64,000 bases of DNA from DASQPR01 sp963797605 (lineage in GTDB: Bacteria; Actinomycetota; Actinomycetes; Mycobacteriales; Micromonosporaceae). The DNA lies in assembly GCA_963797605.1 (NCBI GenBank), contig CAWCPX010000003.1, forward strand, positions 62,001-126,000, in the 5' to 3' direction. Both the position numbers and the translations under genes were made by a program. The notes under the pieces are model-generated. The model had not been told where the DNA came from. It saw nothing but the letters and a program-made list of their open reading frames with translations, and did no database searches. Positions within the stretch are counted from its first letter, which is position 1. Each line of letters starts with the position of its first letter. Shown one piece after another: positions 52,547 to 59,870 of the stretch.

Positions 52547-53278
52547 ATGATGGGGCTCGTGCTCGCGGCCGGTCAGGGCCAGCGGCTCCGTCCCGACACG
52601 GACGCGCTTCCGAAGACGCTGCTCACCGTCGATGGCGAGTTGACCATTCTCGACACGATCATCGCGAACCTCGCCAAGTCCGACCTCTCCCACATCGCGG
52701 TGGTCGTCGGATGGGCCGCCGACGAGATCGTCCGGCGCGTTCCAGACATGCAGGCCCGTCACGGTGTGACGATCGAGTTGATCGAGATCGACCGCTTCGA
52801 TCGGAACAACGCCTACTCGCTGTGGCTCGCGCGGGACGCGTTCGCGGATGGCGCTCTGCTTGTGAACGGCGACACGGTGCACCCGATCGAGGTCGAGGAG
52901 ACCGTCCTCGCCGCCGGCCCGACAGCCGACCTCGTGCTCGCCCTCGATGTGACGAAGCAGCTCACCGACGAGGCGATGAAGGTCACCCGCGACGACATCG
53001 GCAACGTCGCCCGGATCACGAAGCTCATGCCGGTCGAGTCAGCGCACGGCGAATACATCGGAGTCAGCCTGATCGGTGCGGGTGTCGCGTCCGCGCTGGC
53101 CGACGCGCTCGAAGAGACCTGGCAACGCGACGCGAACCTCTACTACGAAGACGGCTACCAGGCTCTCGTCGATCACGGTGGCGTCGTCGGCACGGCTCCG
53201 CTGCCGTCGCTCGCCTGGGTCGAGGTCGACGACCACACCGACCTCGCTCGCGCCCGGGAGCTGACATGCCGCTCCTAG
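52547..53278 (+). CDS. Sugar/polyol-phosphate nucleotidyltransferase (LicC/IPCT-like)
   Basis: 243 residues of the NTP_transferase fold: signature LVLAAGQGQRLRPDTDALPKT (LAAGxGxRLxP), NNAYSLWLAR, NGDTVHP (metal Asp), and LPSLAWVEVDDHTDLARA. NNxYSL is typical of choline- and inositol-phosphate cytidylyltransferases (LicC, IPCT). It would activate a phosphorylated polyol to a CDP (or other NDP) derivative. ATG 52547 (the second of two adjacent Met codons is equally possible) with GGAAGG upstream. Its end overlaps the next gene by 13 nt. Substrate unproven, but the next gene makes glycerol-1-phosphate. Confidence 0.85.
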   Translation: MMGLVLAAGQGQRLRPDTDALPKTLLTVDGELTILDTIIANLAKSDLSHIAVVVGWAADEIVRRVPDMQARHGVTIELIEIDRFDRNNAYSLWLARDAFADGALLVNGDTVHPIEVEETVLAAGPTADLVLALDVTKQLTDEAMKVTRDDIGNVARITKLMPVESAHGEYIGVSLIGAGVASALADALEETWQRDANLYYEDGYQALVDHGGVVGTAPLPSLAWVEVDDHTDLARARELTCRS

Positions 53279-54340
53279 CTCGCACGATCACGACGCCCCT
53301 GACCATCGAGATCAGCAGCGGCGCCCTGGATCGGCTCGGCGCCGGTGCTCGCCGACGGTCGCATCGGTGGCGGTCCGGTGGCCGTCGTGCTCGGGTCGGG
53401 CATCGGCCCCCAGGTGCGCGGCTCGATCGAGGCGTCGATTCCGCAGGCGGACATCCTGACCATCGCCGCCGGCACCCTGGCCTCCGCGACCGATCTGGCC
53501 GACCGGCTGAAAACCCACGCGTACGGCGCCGTTGTCGGCATCGGCGGCGGCAAGATCATCGACACCGTGAAGTACGCGGCGACGCAGCAGGGCCTGCCGA
53601 TGGTCGCGGTGGCCACGAGCCTCGCGCACGACGGCATCGCGTCGCCGGTCTGCACGCTCGAACGCAACGGCGCCTACCCGTCCTACGGCGTCCACATACC
53701 GATCGCGGTGATCGTCGACCTCGCGCTCGTCGCGCGCAGCCCGAAATATCAGATCCAGTCCGGCATCGGGGACGCGCTCAGCAACCTCTGCGCCGTCGCC
53801 GACTGGGAACTCAGCCACAAGATCACCGGCGAGCCCATCGACGGCCTGGCGATGGGCCTCGCGCGCACCGGCGCCCAGGCGGTGCTCCACCACCCCGGCA
53901 CCGTCGCCGACGAAGACTTCCTGGCCACGCTCGCGAACGCGCACATCCTCGGCGGGGTGTCGATGGCCGTGGCCGGTTCCAGCCGGCCGTGCAGCGGCGC
54001 CTGCCACGAGATCACGCACGCGTTCACGACATTGCACCCGGCGGCCGTCAGCCACGGCATCGGCGCGGGCATCGGCGCGCTGTTCTCGACGTTCCTGCGG
54101 GCCAACGACCTGAGCACGGCCGGCGCCGCCGATCTGTTCGACCAGATCAACGCCGCGTTCATCCGGCACGGCCTCCCTCGCACGCCCGAGGAGATCGGGC
54201 TCACGAACGACCAGTTCGTGGCGATCGTCGAGCACGCCCCGGCGACCAGGCCGGGCCGGTTCACGATTCTGGAACACCTTCAGTTGGACACGGGGCAGAT
54301 CGCGAAAGCGGTGGAGGAGTACATCGTTGCCGTCGGTTGA
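53266..54340 (+). CDS. sn-Glycerol-1-phosphate dehydrogenase (EgsA/AraM-like; 1-nt indel near 53339)
   Basis: NAD(P)H-dependent reduction of DHAP to sn-glycerol-1-phosphate, the archaeal enantiomer. About 357 residues: VAVVLGSGIGPQVRG, VGIGGGKIIDTVKYAATQ (NAD loop), VATSLAHDGIASPVC, metal ligands Asp in SGIGDALSN, His in CHEITHAF and His in SHGIGAG. The real start is ATG 53266; an extra C in GGCGCCGGTG near 53339 breaks the reading (span 3 x 358 + 1), without which the open frame begins only at 53345. It overlaps both neighbours (13 nt and 4 nt), giving a tight three-gene operon. In Bacillus AraM feeds PcrB; no PcrB is here. Confidence 0.9.
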
Positions 54341-56430
54341 CGCTACCCACCCCCCACGTCCTTCTCTTCGCCACCGAGGCCATCGCTGACGGGTCGCCGA
54401 CGGCGTTGCTGCCGACCGGCGACGGCGAGTCGGTGATCGGCAGGCTCGCGGGTGAACTCCGGTCCCTCGGGTCGACGAACATCACCGTCGTGACGCGTCC
54501 GGCCTGGTCTTCCGCGCTGCGGACGGCCGGTTTCACCGTGTGCGAGAGTCCCGACGTGGCCGCCGACCTCGCGATCGTGGCCGGCATCGCGGCGCGAGCT
54601 GACGGGTCCGTCGTGCTCGCGGCCGCCGACATCGTCGCGCACCAATCAGCGCTTCTACAGATCGCGTCCACACGGGTACGGAAAACGGTCGCCGCTGTGA
54701 CGACGCGGCAAGACGTCCCGGTGCAGCCGATCATGCGGCAACGCGATCAGGTCATCTCGGTCGAGACCCGTTTCCACGAGGTCACCGGCCCGAACGCGGG
54801 ATTCGTCGGGTTGATGGCGGTGGGCCCTCGCGACCGGGATGCCCTCGTGGCGGCTTGTGACCAGCTTCGCGGCGAGCCCTTCAACCTGGCCGACGCGGCC
54901 GGTTCGTACGGCGCCACCGGCGTCGTGCTGCTCGCGATGGTGCGGTCGGGGACCCGGGTATCGGCGTATGCCGTGCGGCACCTGATCTGCGCTCGGGCCG
55001 ACGTGACCGAGAAGACCACGCCCGAAGCCGCCGCCGAGACGGTCCACGACGCGATCACGGCCCTCGACGCCGTCGACGAACGCAAGGCCGCTCTGAAAGC
55101 CGGGCTCAAGGAAGACGAGGAATTCTTCGCGACGTACGCGGTCCAGTCGTACACGCCGAAGCTGGTTTCGTTCTTCGCGAAGCACGGCATCACACCCAAC
55201 GGCGTCACGTGGATCTCGATCGTGATCGGCGTCGGCGCCGCGGCCTCGTTCGCCGCGGGCGGCCGGATCGCGGACATCATCGGCGCGGTGCTGCTCTACT
55301 TCAGCTTCGTCTTCGACTGCTGCGACGGCCAACTGGCCCGGGCGACCGGCCAGTTCAGCCGCTACGGCGGATGGCTCGACATGATCGGTGACCGGGCGAA
55401 GGAGTACATCGTCTTCGTCGGCCTCGCGATCGGCGGCGCCAGGACGCATCAGACCGGCATGTGGGCGCTCGCGCTCGCGGCGATCGTGCTGCAGACCGTG
55501 CGACACATGGTCGACACGTGGTACGGCGCGCTGCAGGAAACCGCGACGCGTTCGCTGCCGGCCGTGCCGCTCGACAGTCGGCTGGACACGCTCGGCCTGC
55601 GCGCCGGTCACGCGGCGTCGGGGGTCGGCAACACGCTCGGCCGGCTCTCCGCCGCGGCCCACGGGCAATACCGGTCCTTCCCCTACTACCTCAAGCGCAG
55701 CGTCGTGCTTCCGATCGGCGACCGGTGGCTGTTGATCGCCGTGACAGCAGCGCTTTTCGGACCGAAGATCACCTTCATCGTGCTGCTCATCGCGGCGGCC
55801 ATCGCGTTCGCGTACGTGTTCGCCGGCCGTACCCTTCGTGCGCTCGCCATGAAGGTCATCGTCGTGCCGCAGTTCGACATCACCGAGCAGCGTGACGACG
55901 GACCCATCGCCCGGGCGATCGGCGCCATCGGCCGGGGCAAGGTGCCCCCGGTGCCGATCGCGCTGCCGGCAACCATCGCGGCCCTGGTCGCGCTCGGGTA
56001 CGCGATCTTCGGCCACCGTCTCGCACACCACGCGTGGGTCGTGGTCATCATCGGGGTGCTCGCGCTGGCGAGCGGGCTCGGCGCCCGGGCAAAACACGAC
56101 GGGCCGCTCGACTGGCTGTTCGCGGCCGCTCTCCGGGCCGCCGAATACACCTTCATCTTGGCGGCCGGCGTCTACGGAGGAGCCCCGCTTCCGCTCATCT
56201 ACACGCTGCTGGCGTTGCTCGTGATGATCCACTACGACACGGCCAGCCGGATCGAGAAGGCGGCGACCCCGTTCGTCGGGGCACAGGCCGCGCTCGGTTG
56301 GGACGGCCGGGTCGTGCTGCTCGCGCTCGGGGTCGCGCTCGGTTGGGCGACGATCGGGTTCACCGTGGTCACGGTCATCGTGGGAGCAGTGCTCGTTGGC
56401 GGGACGGTCGTCGGTTATCGCCGAGGCTGA
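54337..56430 (+). CDS. Fused degenerate nucleotidyltransferase - CDP-alcohol phosphotransferase membrane protein
   Basis: About 697 residues. Residues 1 to about 240 resemble an NTP-transferase fold (VLLFATEAIADGSPTALLP, VTGPNAGFVGLMAVG) but lack the LAAGxGxR nucleotide loop, so it is probably inactive or regulatory. Then CDP-OH-P transferase motif DCCDGQLARATGQFSRYGGW with LDMIGD, matching D-x2-DG-x2-AR-x8-G-x3-D-x3-D. About ten hydrophobic helices follow, including a second multi-helix half. Start TTG 54337 overlaps the preceding stop (TTGA). Architecture parallels IPCT/DIPPS fusions that make di-myo-inositol phosphate, here with a glycerol-1-phosphate supplier instead. Confidence 0.85.
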   Translation: MTLPTPHVLLFATEAIADGSPTALLPTGDGESVIGRLAGELRSLGSTNITVVTRPAWSSALRTAGFTVCESPDVAADLAIVAGIAARADGSVVLAAADIVAHQSALLQIASTRVRKTVAAVTTRQDVPVQPIMRQRDQVISVETRFHEVTGPNAGFVGLMAVGPRDRDALVAACDQLRGEPFNLADAAGSYGATGVVLLAMVRSGTRVSAYAVRHLICARADVTEKTTPEAAAETVHDAITALDAVDERKAALKAGLKEDEEFFATYAVQSYTPKLVSFFAKHGITPNGVTWISIVIGVGAAASFAAGGRIADIIGAVLLYFSFVFDCCDGQLARATGQFSRYGGWLDMIGDRAKEYIVFVGLAIGGARTHQTGMWALALAAIVLQTVRHMVDTWYGALQETATRSLPAVPLDSRLDTLGLRAGHAASGVGNTLGRLSAAAHGQYRSFPYYLKRSVVLPIGDRWLLIAVTAALFGPKITFIVLLIAAAIAFAYVFAGRTLRALAMKVIVVPQFDITEQRDDGPIARAIGAIGRGKVPPVPIALPATIAALVALGYAIFGHRLAHHAWVVVIIGVLALASGLGARAKHDGPLDWLFAAALRAAEYTFILAAGVYGGAPLPLIYTLLALLVMIHYDTASRIEKAATPFVGAQAALGWDGRVVLLALGVALGWATIGFTVVTVIVGAVLVGGTVVGYRRG

Positions 56431-56432
56431 GC

Positions 56433-56605
56433 CTTGCTCTGCTCACCTCCCGGCCACGCGGACGCGCTTGCTCTGCTCACGCCAACGCCACGCGGAGCGC
56501 TTGCTCTGCTGACGCCGACGCCACGCGGAGCCTTGCTCTGCTCACGCCGACGCCACGCGGACGCCGGCCCTTGCTCTGCTCACCCCCCGGCCACGCCGCG
56601 AGGTG
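56433..56605. repeat. Five-unit minisatellite after the CDP-alcohol phosphotransferase gene
   Basis: Five copies starting CTTGCTCTGCT at 56433, 56467, 56500, 56532 and 56570, spacing 34, 33, 32 and 38, each followed by a variant of CACGCCGACGCCACGCGGA. It occupies nearly the whole gap to the ornithine cyclodeaminase gene at 56649. A plus-strand frame reads repeated LALLTPTPRG, but there is no ribosome site. Confidence 0.8.
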
Positions 56606-56648
56606 AGCACGGCTTGACGCTGCGTGTGAACGCGGCAGACTGGGGCAC

Positions 56649-57635
56649 GTGAAGATTCTTGTCATCGGTCACGATGTCGTGACCGAGTTGCTGACCATCC
56701 CGGCCTGCATTCCGGTCATGCGCGAGACCCTGATAGCGGTCAGCCGCGGCGACGGCCACCAGCCGTTGCGGTCCAAGGTCGCGCCGGCCGGTCTCGACGG
56801 GTTCCTCGGGCTGATGCCGGGTTATGTCGGCGGCGGAGCGCCCGCCCTCGGAATCAAGATGCTCGGCATCTACCCGGGCAACTCGAAGATCGGCAAGGAT
56901 TCGCACCAGGGCGTCGTCGTGCTACTCGATCCCGCGACCGGCGAGACCGAGGCGATCGTCAACGCGACCGCGATCACGTCCGTGCGCACCGCCGCTGTCT
57001 CGGCTCTCGCCACCGACGTGCTGGCCCGGCCCGACGCGACCGAACTCGCCGTGATCGGCACCGGTTTCCAGGCCGAGTGGCACGTGCGGGCCATCGCGCA
57101 GGTGCGTCCGTTGTCCGCCGTCCGGCTGGTGGGCCGGGACGAGACTCGCGGTCGGGCGGCCGCCGAACGCTTGAGCGCTGAGATCGGCGTACCGGTGGCG
57201 TTCGATCCTGATCCCGAGCGCGCGCTGCGGAACGCACTGATCGTGGTGACCGCGACGACGTCCTCGGTTCCGGTGCTCGAACACGGCTGGCTCGCGCCGG
57301 GCGCGCACGTCAACGCGGTCGGCGCCTGCCTCCCCCGCGACAGGGAACTCGACACCGCGACCGTTGCCAACTCCCGCTTCATCGTCGACCGGCGCGAATC
57401 CGCCCTCGCCGAATCGGGCGACTACCTGTTCGCGGCGGACGAAACCGGTTTCGGGCCGGAGCGCATCGCCGCCGAACTCGGCGAAGTGCTGGGGGGCACC
57501 GCGGTCGGGCGCGAATCCGACGACCAGCTGACCGTGTTCGAATCGCTCGGCCTGGCCGTTGAAGACCTGGCGGCCGCTCGGTACGTCTGCGCGGTCGCCG
57601 GCGGCATGGGCCGCGGTTCGGTCGTCGTGTTCTGA
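56649..57635 (+). CDS. Ornithine cyclodeaminase/mu-crystallin family protein
   Basis: 328 residues. Rossmann motif AVIGTGFQAEWHVRAIAQV near 135-155, substrate/cofactor region TAITSVRTAAVSALAT, and GAHVNAVGACLPRDREL. Homologues are ornithine cyclodeaminase, alanine dehydrogenase (archaeal) or EutC of ectoine breakdown. GTG 56649, no strong ribosome site. It is coupled to the next gene by a 1-base stop/start overlap (TGATG), a pairing of OCD with a threonine-dehydratase-like enzyme as in EutC/EutB or SbnB/SbnA. Exact substrate cannot be told. Confidence 0.85.
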   Translation: MKILVIGHDVVTELLTIPACIPVMRETLIAVSRGDGHQPLRSKVAPAGLDGFLGLMPGYVGGGAPALGIKMLGIYPGNSKIGKDSHQGVVVLLDPATGETEAIVNATAITSVRTAAVSALATDVLARPDATELAVIGTGFQAEWHVRAIAQVRPLSAVRLVGRDETRGRAAAERLSAEIGVPVAFDPDPERALRNALIVVTATTSSVPVLEHGWLAPGAHVNAVGACLPRDRELDTATVANSRFIVDRRESALAESGDYLFAADETGFGPERIAAELGEVLGGTAVGRESDDQLTVFESLGLAVEDLAAARYVCAVAGGMGRGSVVVF

Positions 57636-58606
57636 TGCTGCTACCCACACCAGCACAGATCGCGGCCGCCCGCGCGGCACTCCCCGGCATCGCGATCCGG
57701 ACCCCGCTCGTCCGGCTGCCCGGCACAGCGCTTGACGGCCCGGCGATCTACCTGAAGCTGGAAACGCTGCAGCCGACCGGCTCCTTCAAACTGCGCGGGG
57801 CGGCCGCGGTGCTCGGGTCCGCGTCGGCCGAATCCGTCGCGACCGGCATCGTCACCGCCTCGGCCGGCAACATGGGCCAGGGCGCCGCGTGGTTCGCGAG
57901 TCGCCTGGGCGTGCCGTGCACCGTCATCGTGCCGCCGACCGCGCCAGCGGCGAAGATCAAGGCGATGGAAGCGTACGGCGCGACCGTGCTTCCGGTCACC
58001 GCCGAACAGTGGTGGCAGGCGTTCGTCGACCGACGCTTCGACGGCGTCGAGGGCGTCTTCATCCACGCGTTCGACGACCCGATCGTGATGGCCGGCAACG
58101 CCACGATCGCGCTCGAGATCCTCGAAGACATGCCCACCGTGACGACCATCGTCGCACCCTGGGGTGGTGGCGGCCTGACATGCGGAATCGCGACCGGCCT
58201 GGCCACCGCGCCAGACGCGGCCACGCGCAGAGTCGTCGCCGCCGAGGTGGCGACGGCGGCGCCGCTGACGGCCGCGCTGGCGGCGGGCAAACCTGTCGAG
58301 GTCGACTTCGAGCCCTCGTTCGTCGACGGGATCGGCTCCCGGACAGTGCTGCCGTCGATGTTCGATCGCGCGCAGGCCCTCGGCATCACGTCGCTCGTCG
58401 CCCCGATCGACGCCGTTGCCGGCGCGGTCCGCACGCTGATGGACCGCGTCCACGTGATCGCCGAAGGCGCCGGCGCGACGCCGGTGGCCGCGGCGTTGGC
58501 AGCCACCGAGGCCGGCGCGGAGGGCTTCGGACCTGACGATGTCGTGGTCTGCGTCGTCTCCGGCGGATGCATCGGCCTGGACACGATCGCGACGCTGCTT
58601 TCCTGA
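57635..58606 (+). CDS. Threonine/serine dehydratase-like PLP enzyme (EutB-like)
   Basis: 323 residues of fold-type II PLP enzymes: Schiff-base Lys in PTGSFKLRGAA, ASAGNMGQGAAWFA (normally SAGNHAQG; His replaced by Met), the phosphate-binding glycine loop in VAPWGGGGLTCG, and a C-terminal VSGGCIGLDT. GNMGQG is a deviation from classical threonine dehydratase. Start ATG 57635 overlaps the OCD stop. With the OCD homologue it resembles EutB/EutC, which convert hydroxyectoine intermediates; no other ectoine-degradation gene is in the window. Confidence 0.86.
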   Translation: MLLPTPAQIAAARAALPGIAIRTPLVRLPGTALDGPAIYLKLETLQPTGSFKLRGAAAVLGSASAESVATGIVTASAGNMGQGAAWFASRLGVPCTVIVPPTAPAAKIKAMEAYGATVLPVTAEQWWQAFVDRRFDGVEGVFIHAFDDPIVMAGNATIALEILEDMPTVTTIVAPWGGGGLTCGIATGLATAPDAATRRVVAAEVATAAPLTAALAAGKPVEVDFEPSFVDGIGSRTVLPSMFDRAQALGITSLVAPIDAVAGAVRTLMDRVHVIAEGAGATPVAAALAATEAGAEGFGPDDVVVCVVSGGCIGLDTIATLLS

Positions 58607-58629
58607 CCGCTGGGCATGCCGTCCGCCGA

Positions 58630-58673
58630 GCGCTGTGTCTCCGCTACCTCCCGCGATAGCAGAGACACAGCGC
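58630..58673. terminator. Bidirectional stem-loop between convergent genes
   Basis: 12-bp perfect arms GCGCTGTGTCTC (58630-58641) and GAGACACAGCGC (58662-58673), with CGCT/AGC extending the stem, between the dehydratase-like gene and the VWA gene. Confidence 0.65.
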
Positions 58674-58712
58674 CCCACCGACCTACCGGCCGAGCCCGCG
58701 ACCTCGCGCGCT

Positions 58713-59870
58713 CTAACGCTTCGTCTCCTCCGCGAACGCGGTCAGGTCGCGACGCTCGATCGCGGCCGCCATCAGCTCTGGGAACGCGTCCGGCGTGCAC
58801 GCGAATGCCGGCACGCCCAGCGCCGCGAGCGCTGCCGCGTTCTCGTGGTCATAAGACGGCGTCCCCTCATCGGACAGCGCGAGCAGCGCGATCACCTGCA
58901 CGCCCGAAGCAGTCATCGCGGCCGCCCGCCGAAGCATCTCGTCGCGCACGCCGCCCTCGTAGAGGTCGCTGATCAGCACGAAGATCGTGTCATGCGGACG
59001 GGTGATCAGCGTCTGCCCGTACGCGATGGCCCGGTTGATGTCGGTGCCGCCGCCGAGCTGCGTGCCGAACAGCACCTCGACCGGGTCGGCCAGCTTGTCG
59101 GTGAGGTCGACGACTGCGGTATCGAAGACGACCAGGGAGGTCCGCAGCGGATCGCATCGACGCCAGTACGGCCGCGAAGATGCTCGAGTAGACCACCGAA
59201 GCAGCCATCGAACCGGACTGGTCGACGCACAGCACCACGTCACGCGCGACCGCGTTGCGTGCGGCGGCGCGTAGCCGACGAGTCGTTCGGGCACGATCGT
59301 GCGGTGCGCCGACTGGTAGTGCTTCAGGTTCGCCCGGATCGTGCGGTTCCAGTCGATGTCGTGGTGCCGTGGCCGGTTGACGCGCGCGGCTCGGTTGAGC
59401 GCACCCGTCACGGCGGCTTTCGTGCGTTGCGCGACCCGCCTCTCGAGTTCCGCGACGACTTTCCCGACGACCATGCGCGCGGTCTGCTTCGTCTTCTCCG
59501 GCATCATCCCGCCCAGAGACAGCAGCGTGCCGACGAGGTGTACGTCAGGCTCGACGGCTTCCAGCATCTCCGGTTCGAGGAGGAGTCTCGTCAGGTTCAG
59601 CCGTTCGATCGCGTCGGCCTGCATCACCTGCACCACCGACGACGGGAAGTAGGTGCGGATGTCGCCGAGCCAGCGGGCGACGTTCGGGGCCGACGCGCCC
59701 AGCCCGGCACTGCGGCGACCACCGCTGCCGTCTTCGCCGGGACCTCGATAGAGAGCCGCGAGCGCCTTGTCGACATGCTGATCGTCGCCGGTGAGGCCAT
59801 GACCCGTGCCCTCGGCGCCGCCTTCGCCACCGAGGACGAGTCGCCAGCGCCGCATCCGTTCGTCGTTCAC
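58713..59870 (-). CDS. VWA-domain protein of the MoxR/DUF5682 operon (two indels)
   Basis: About 385 residues. N-terminal region RLVLGGEGGAEGTGHGLTG, DQHVDKALAALY, then GDIRTYFPSSVVQVMQADAI and a helical part; a VWA domain with MIDAS motif DQSGSMAAS, TSLVVFDTAVVDLTD, GGGTDINRAIAYGQ and FVLISDLYEGG. The MIDAS region VVLCVDQSGSMAASVVYS is in another frame; indels near 59255 and 59150 compensate, leaving 1158 nt. GTG 59870 overlaps the stop of the DUF5682 gene (GTGA). Works as the metal-dependent adaptor partner of a MoxR ATPase. Confidence 0.85.
   Translation of the reverse strand: MNDERMRRWRLVLGGEGGAEGTGHGLTGDDQHVDKALAALYRGPGEDGSGGRRSAGLGASAPNVARWLGDIRTYFPSSVVQVMQADAIERLNLTRLLLEPEMLEAVEPDVHLVGTLLSLGGMMPEKTKQTARMVVGKVVAELERRVAQRTKAAVTGALNRAARVNRPRHHDIDWNRTIRANLKHYQSAHRTIVPERLVGYAPPHATRSRVTWCCASTSPVRWLLRWSTRASSRPYWRRCDPLRTSLVVFDTAVVDLTDKLADPVEVLFGTQLGGGTDINRAIAYGQTLITRPHDTIFVLISDLYEGGVRDEMLRRAAAMTASGVQVIALLALSDEGTPSYDHENAAALAALGVPAFACTPDAFPELMAAAIERRDLTAFAEETKR

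Noticed and set aside
52507..56430. 1307-residue single open frame across three genes
   Set aside because: Its first 600 residues are Arg-rich shadow sequence over the nucleotidyltransferase and dehydrogenase genes; only the last 697 residues are a real protein.
56433..56605. CRISPR array
   Set aside because: Units vary in length and sequence, there are no unique spacers and no cas genes are nearby.
56434..56652. Small protein with LALLTPTPRG repeats
   Set aside because: Simply translates the minisatellite; no ribosome site and it runs into the next gene start.
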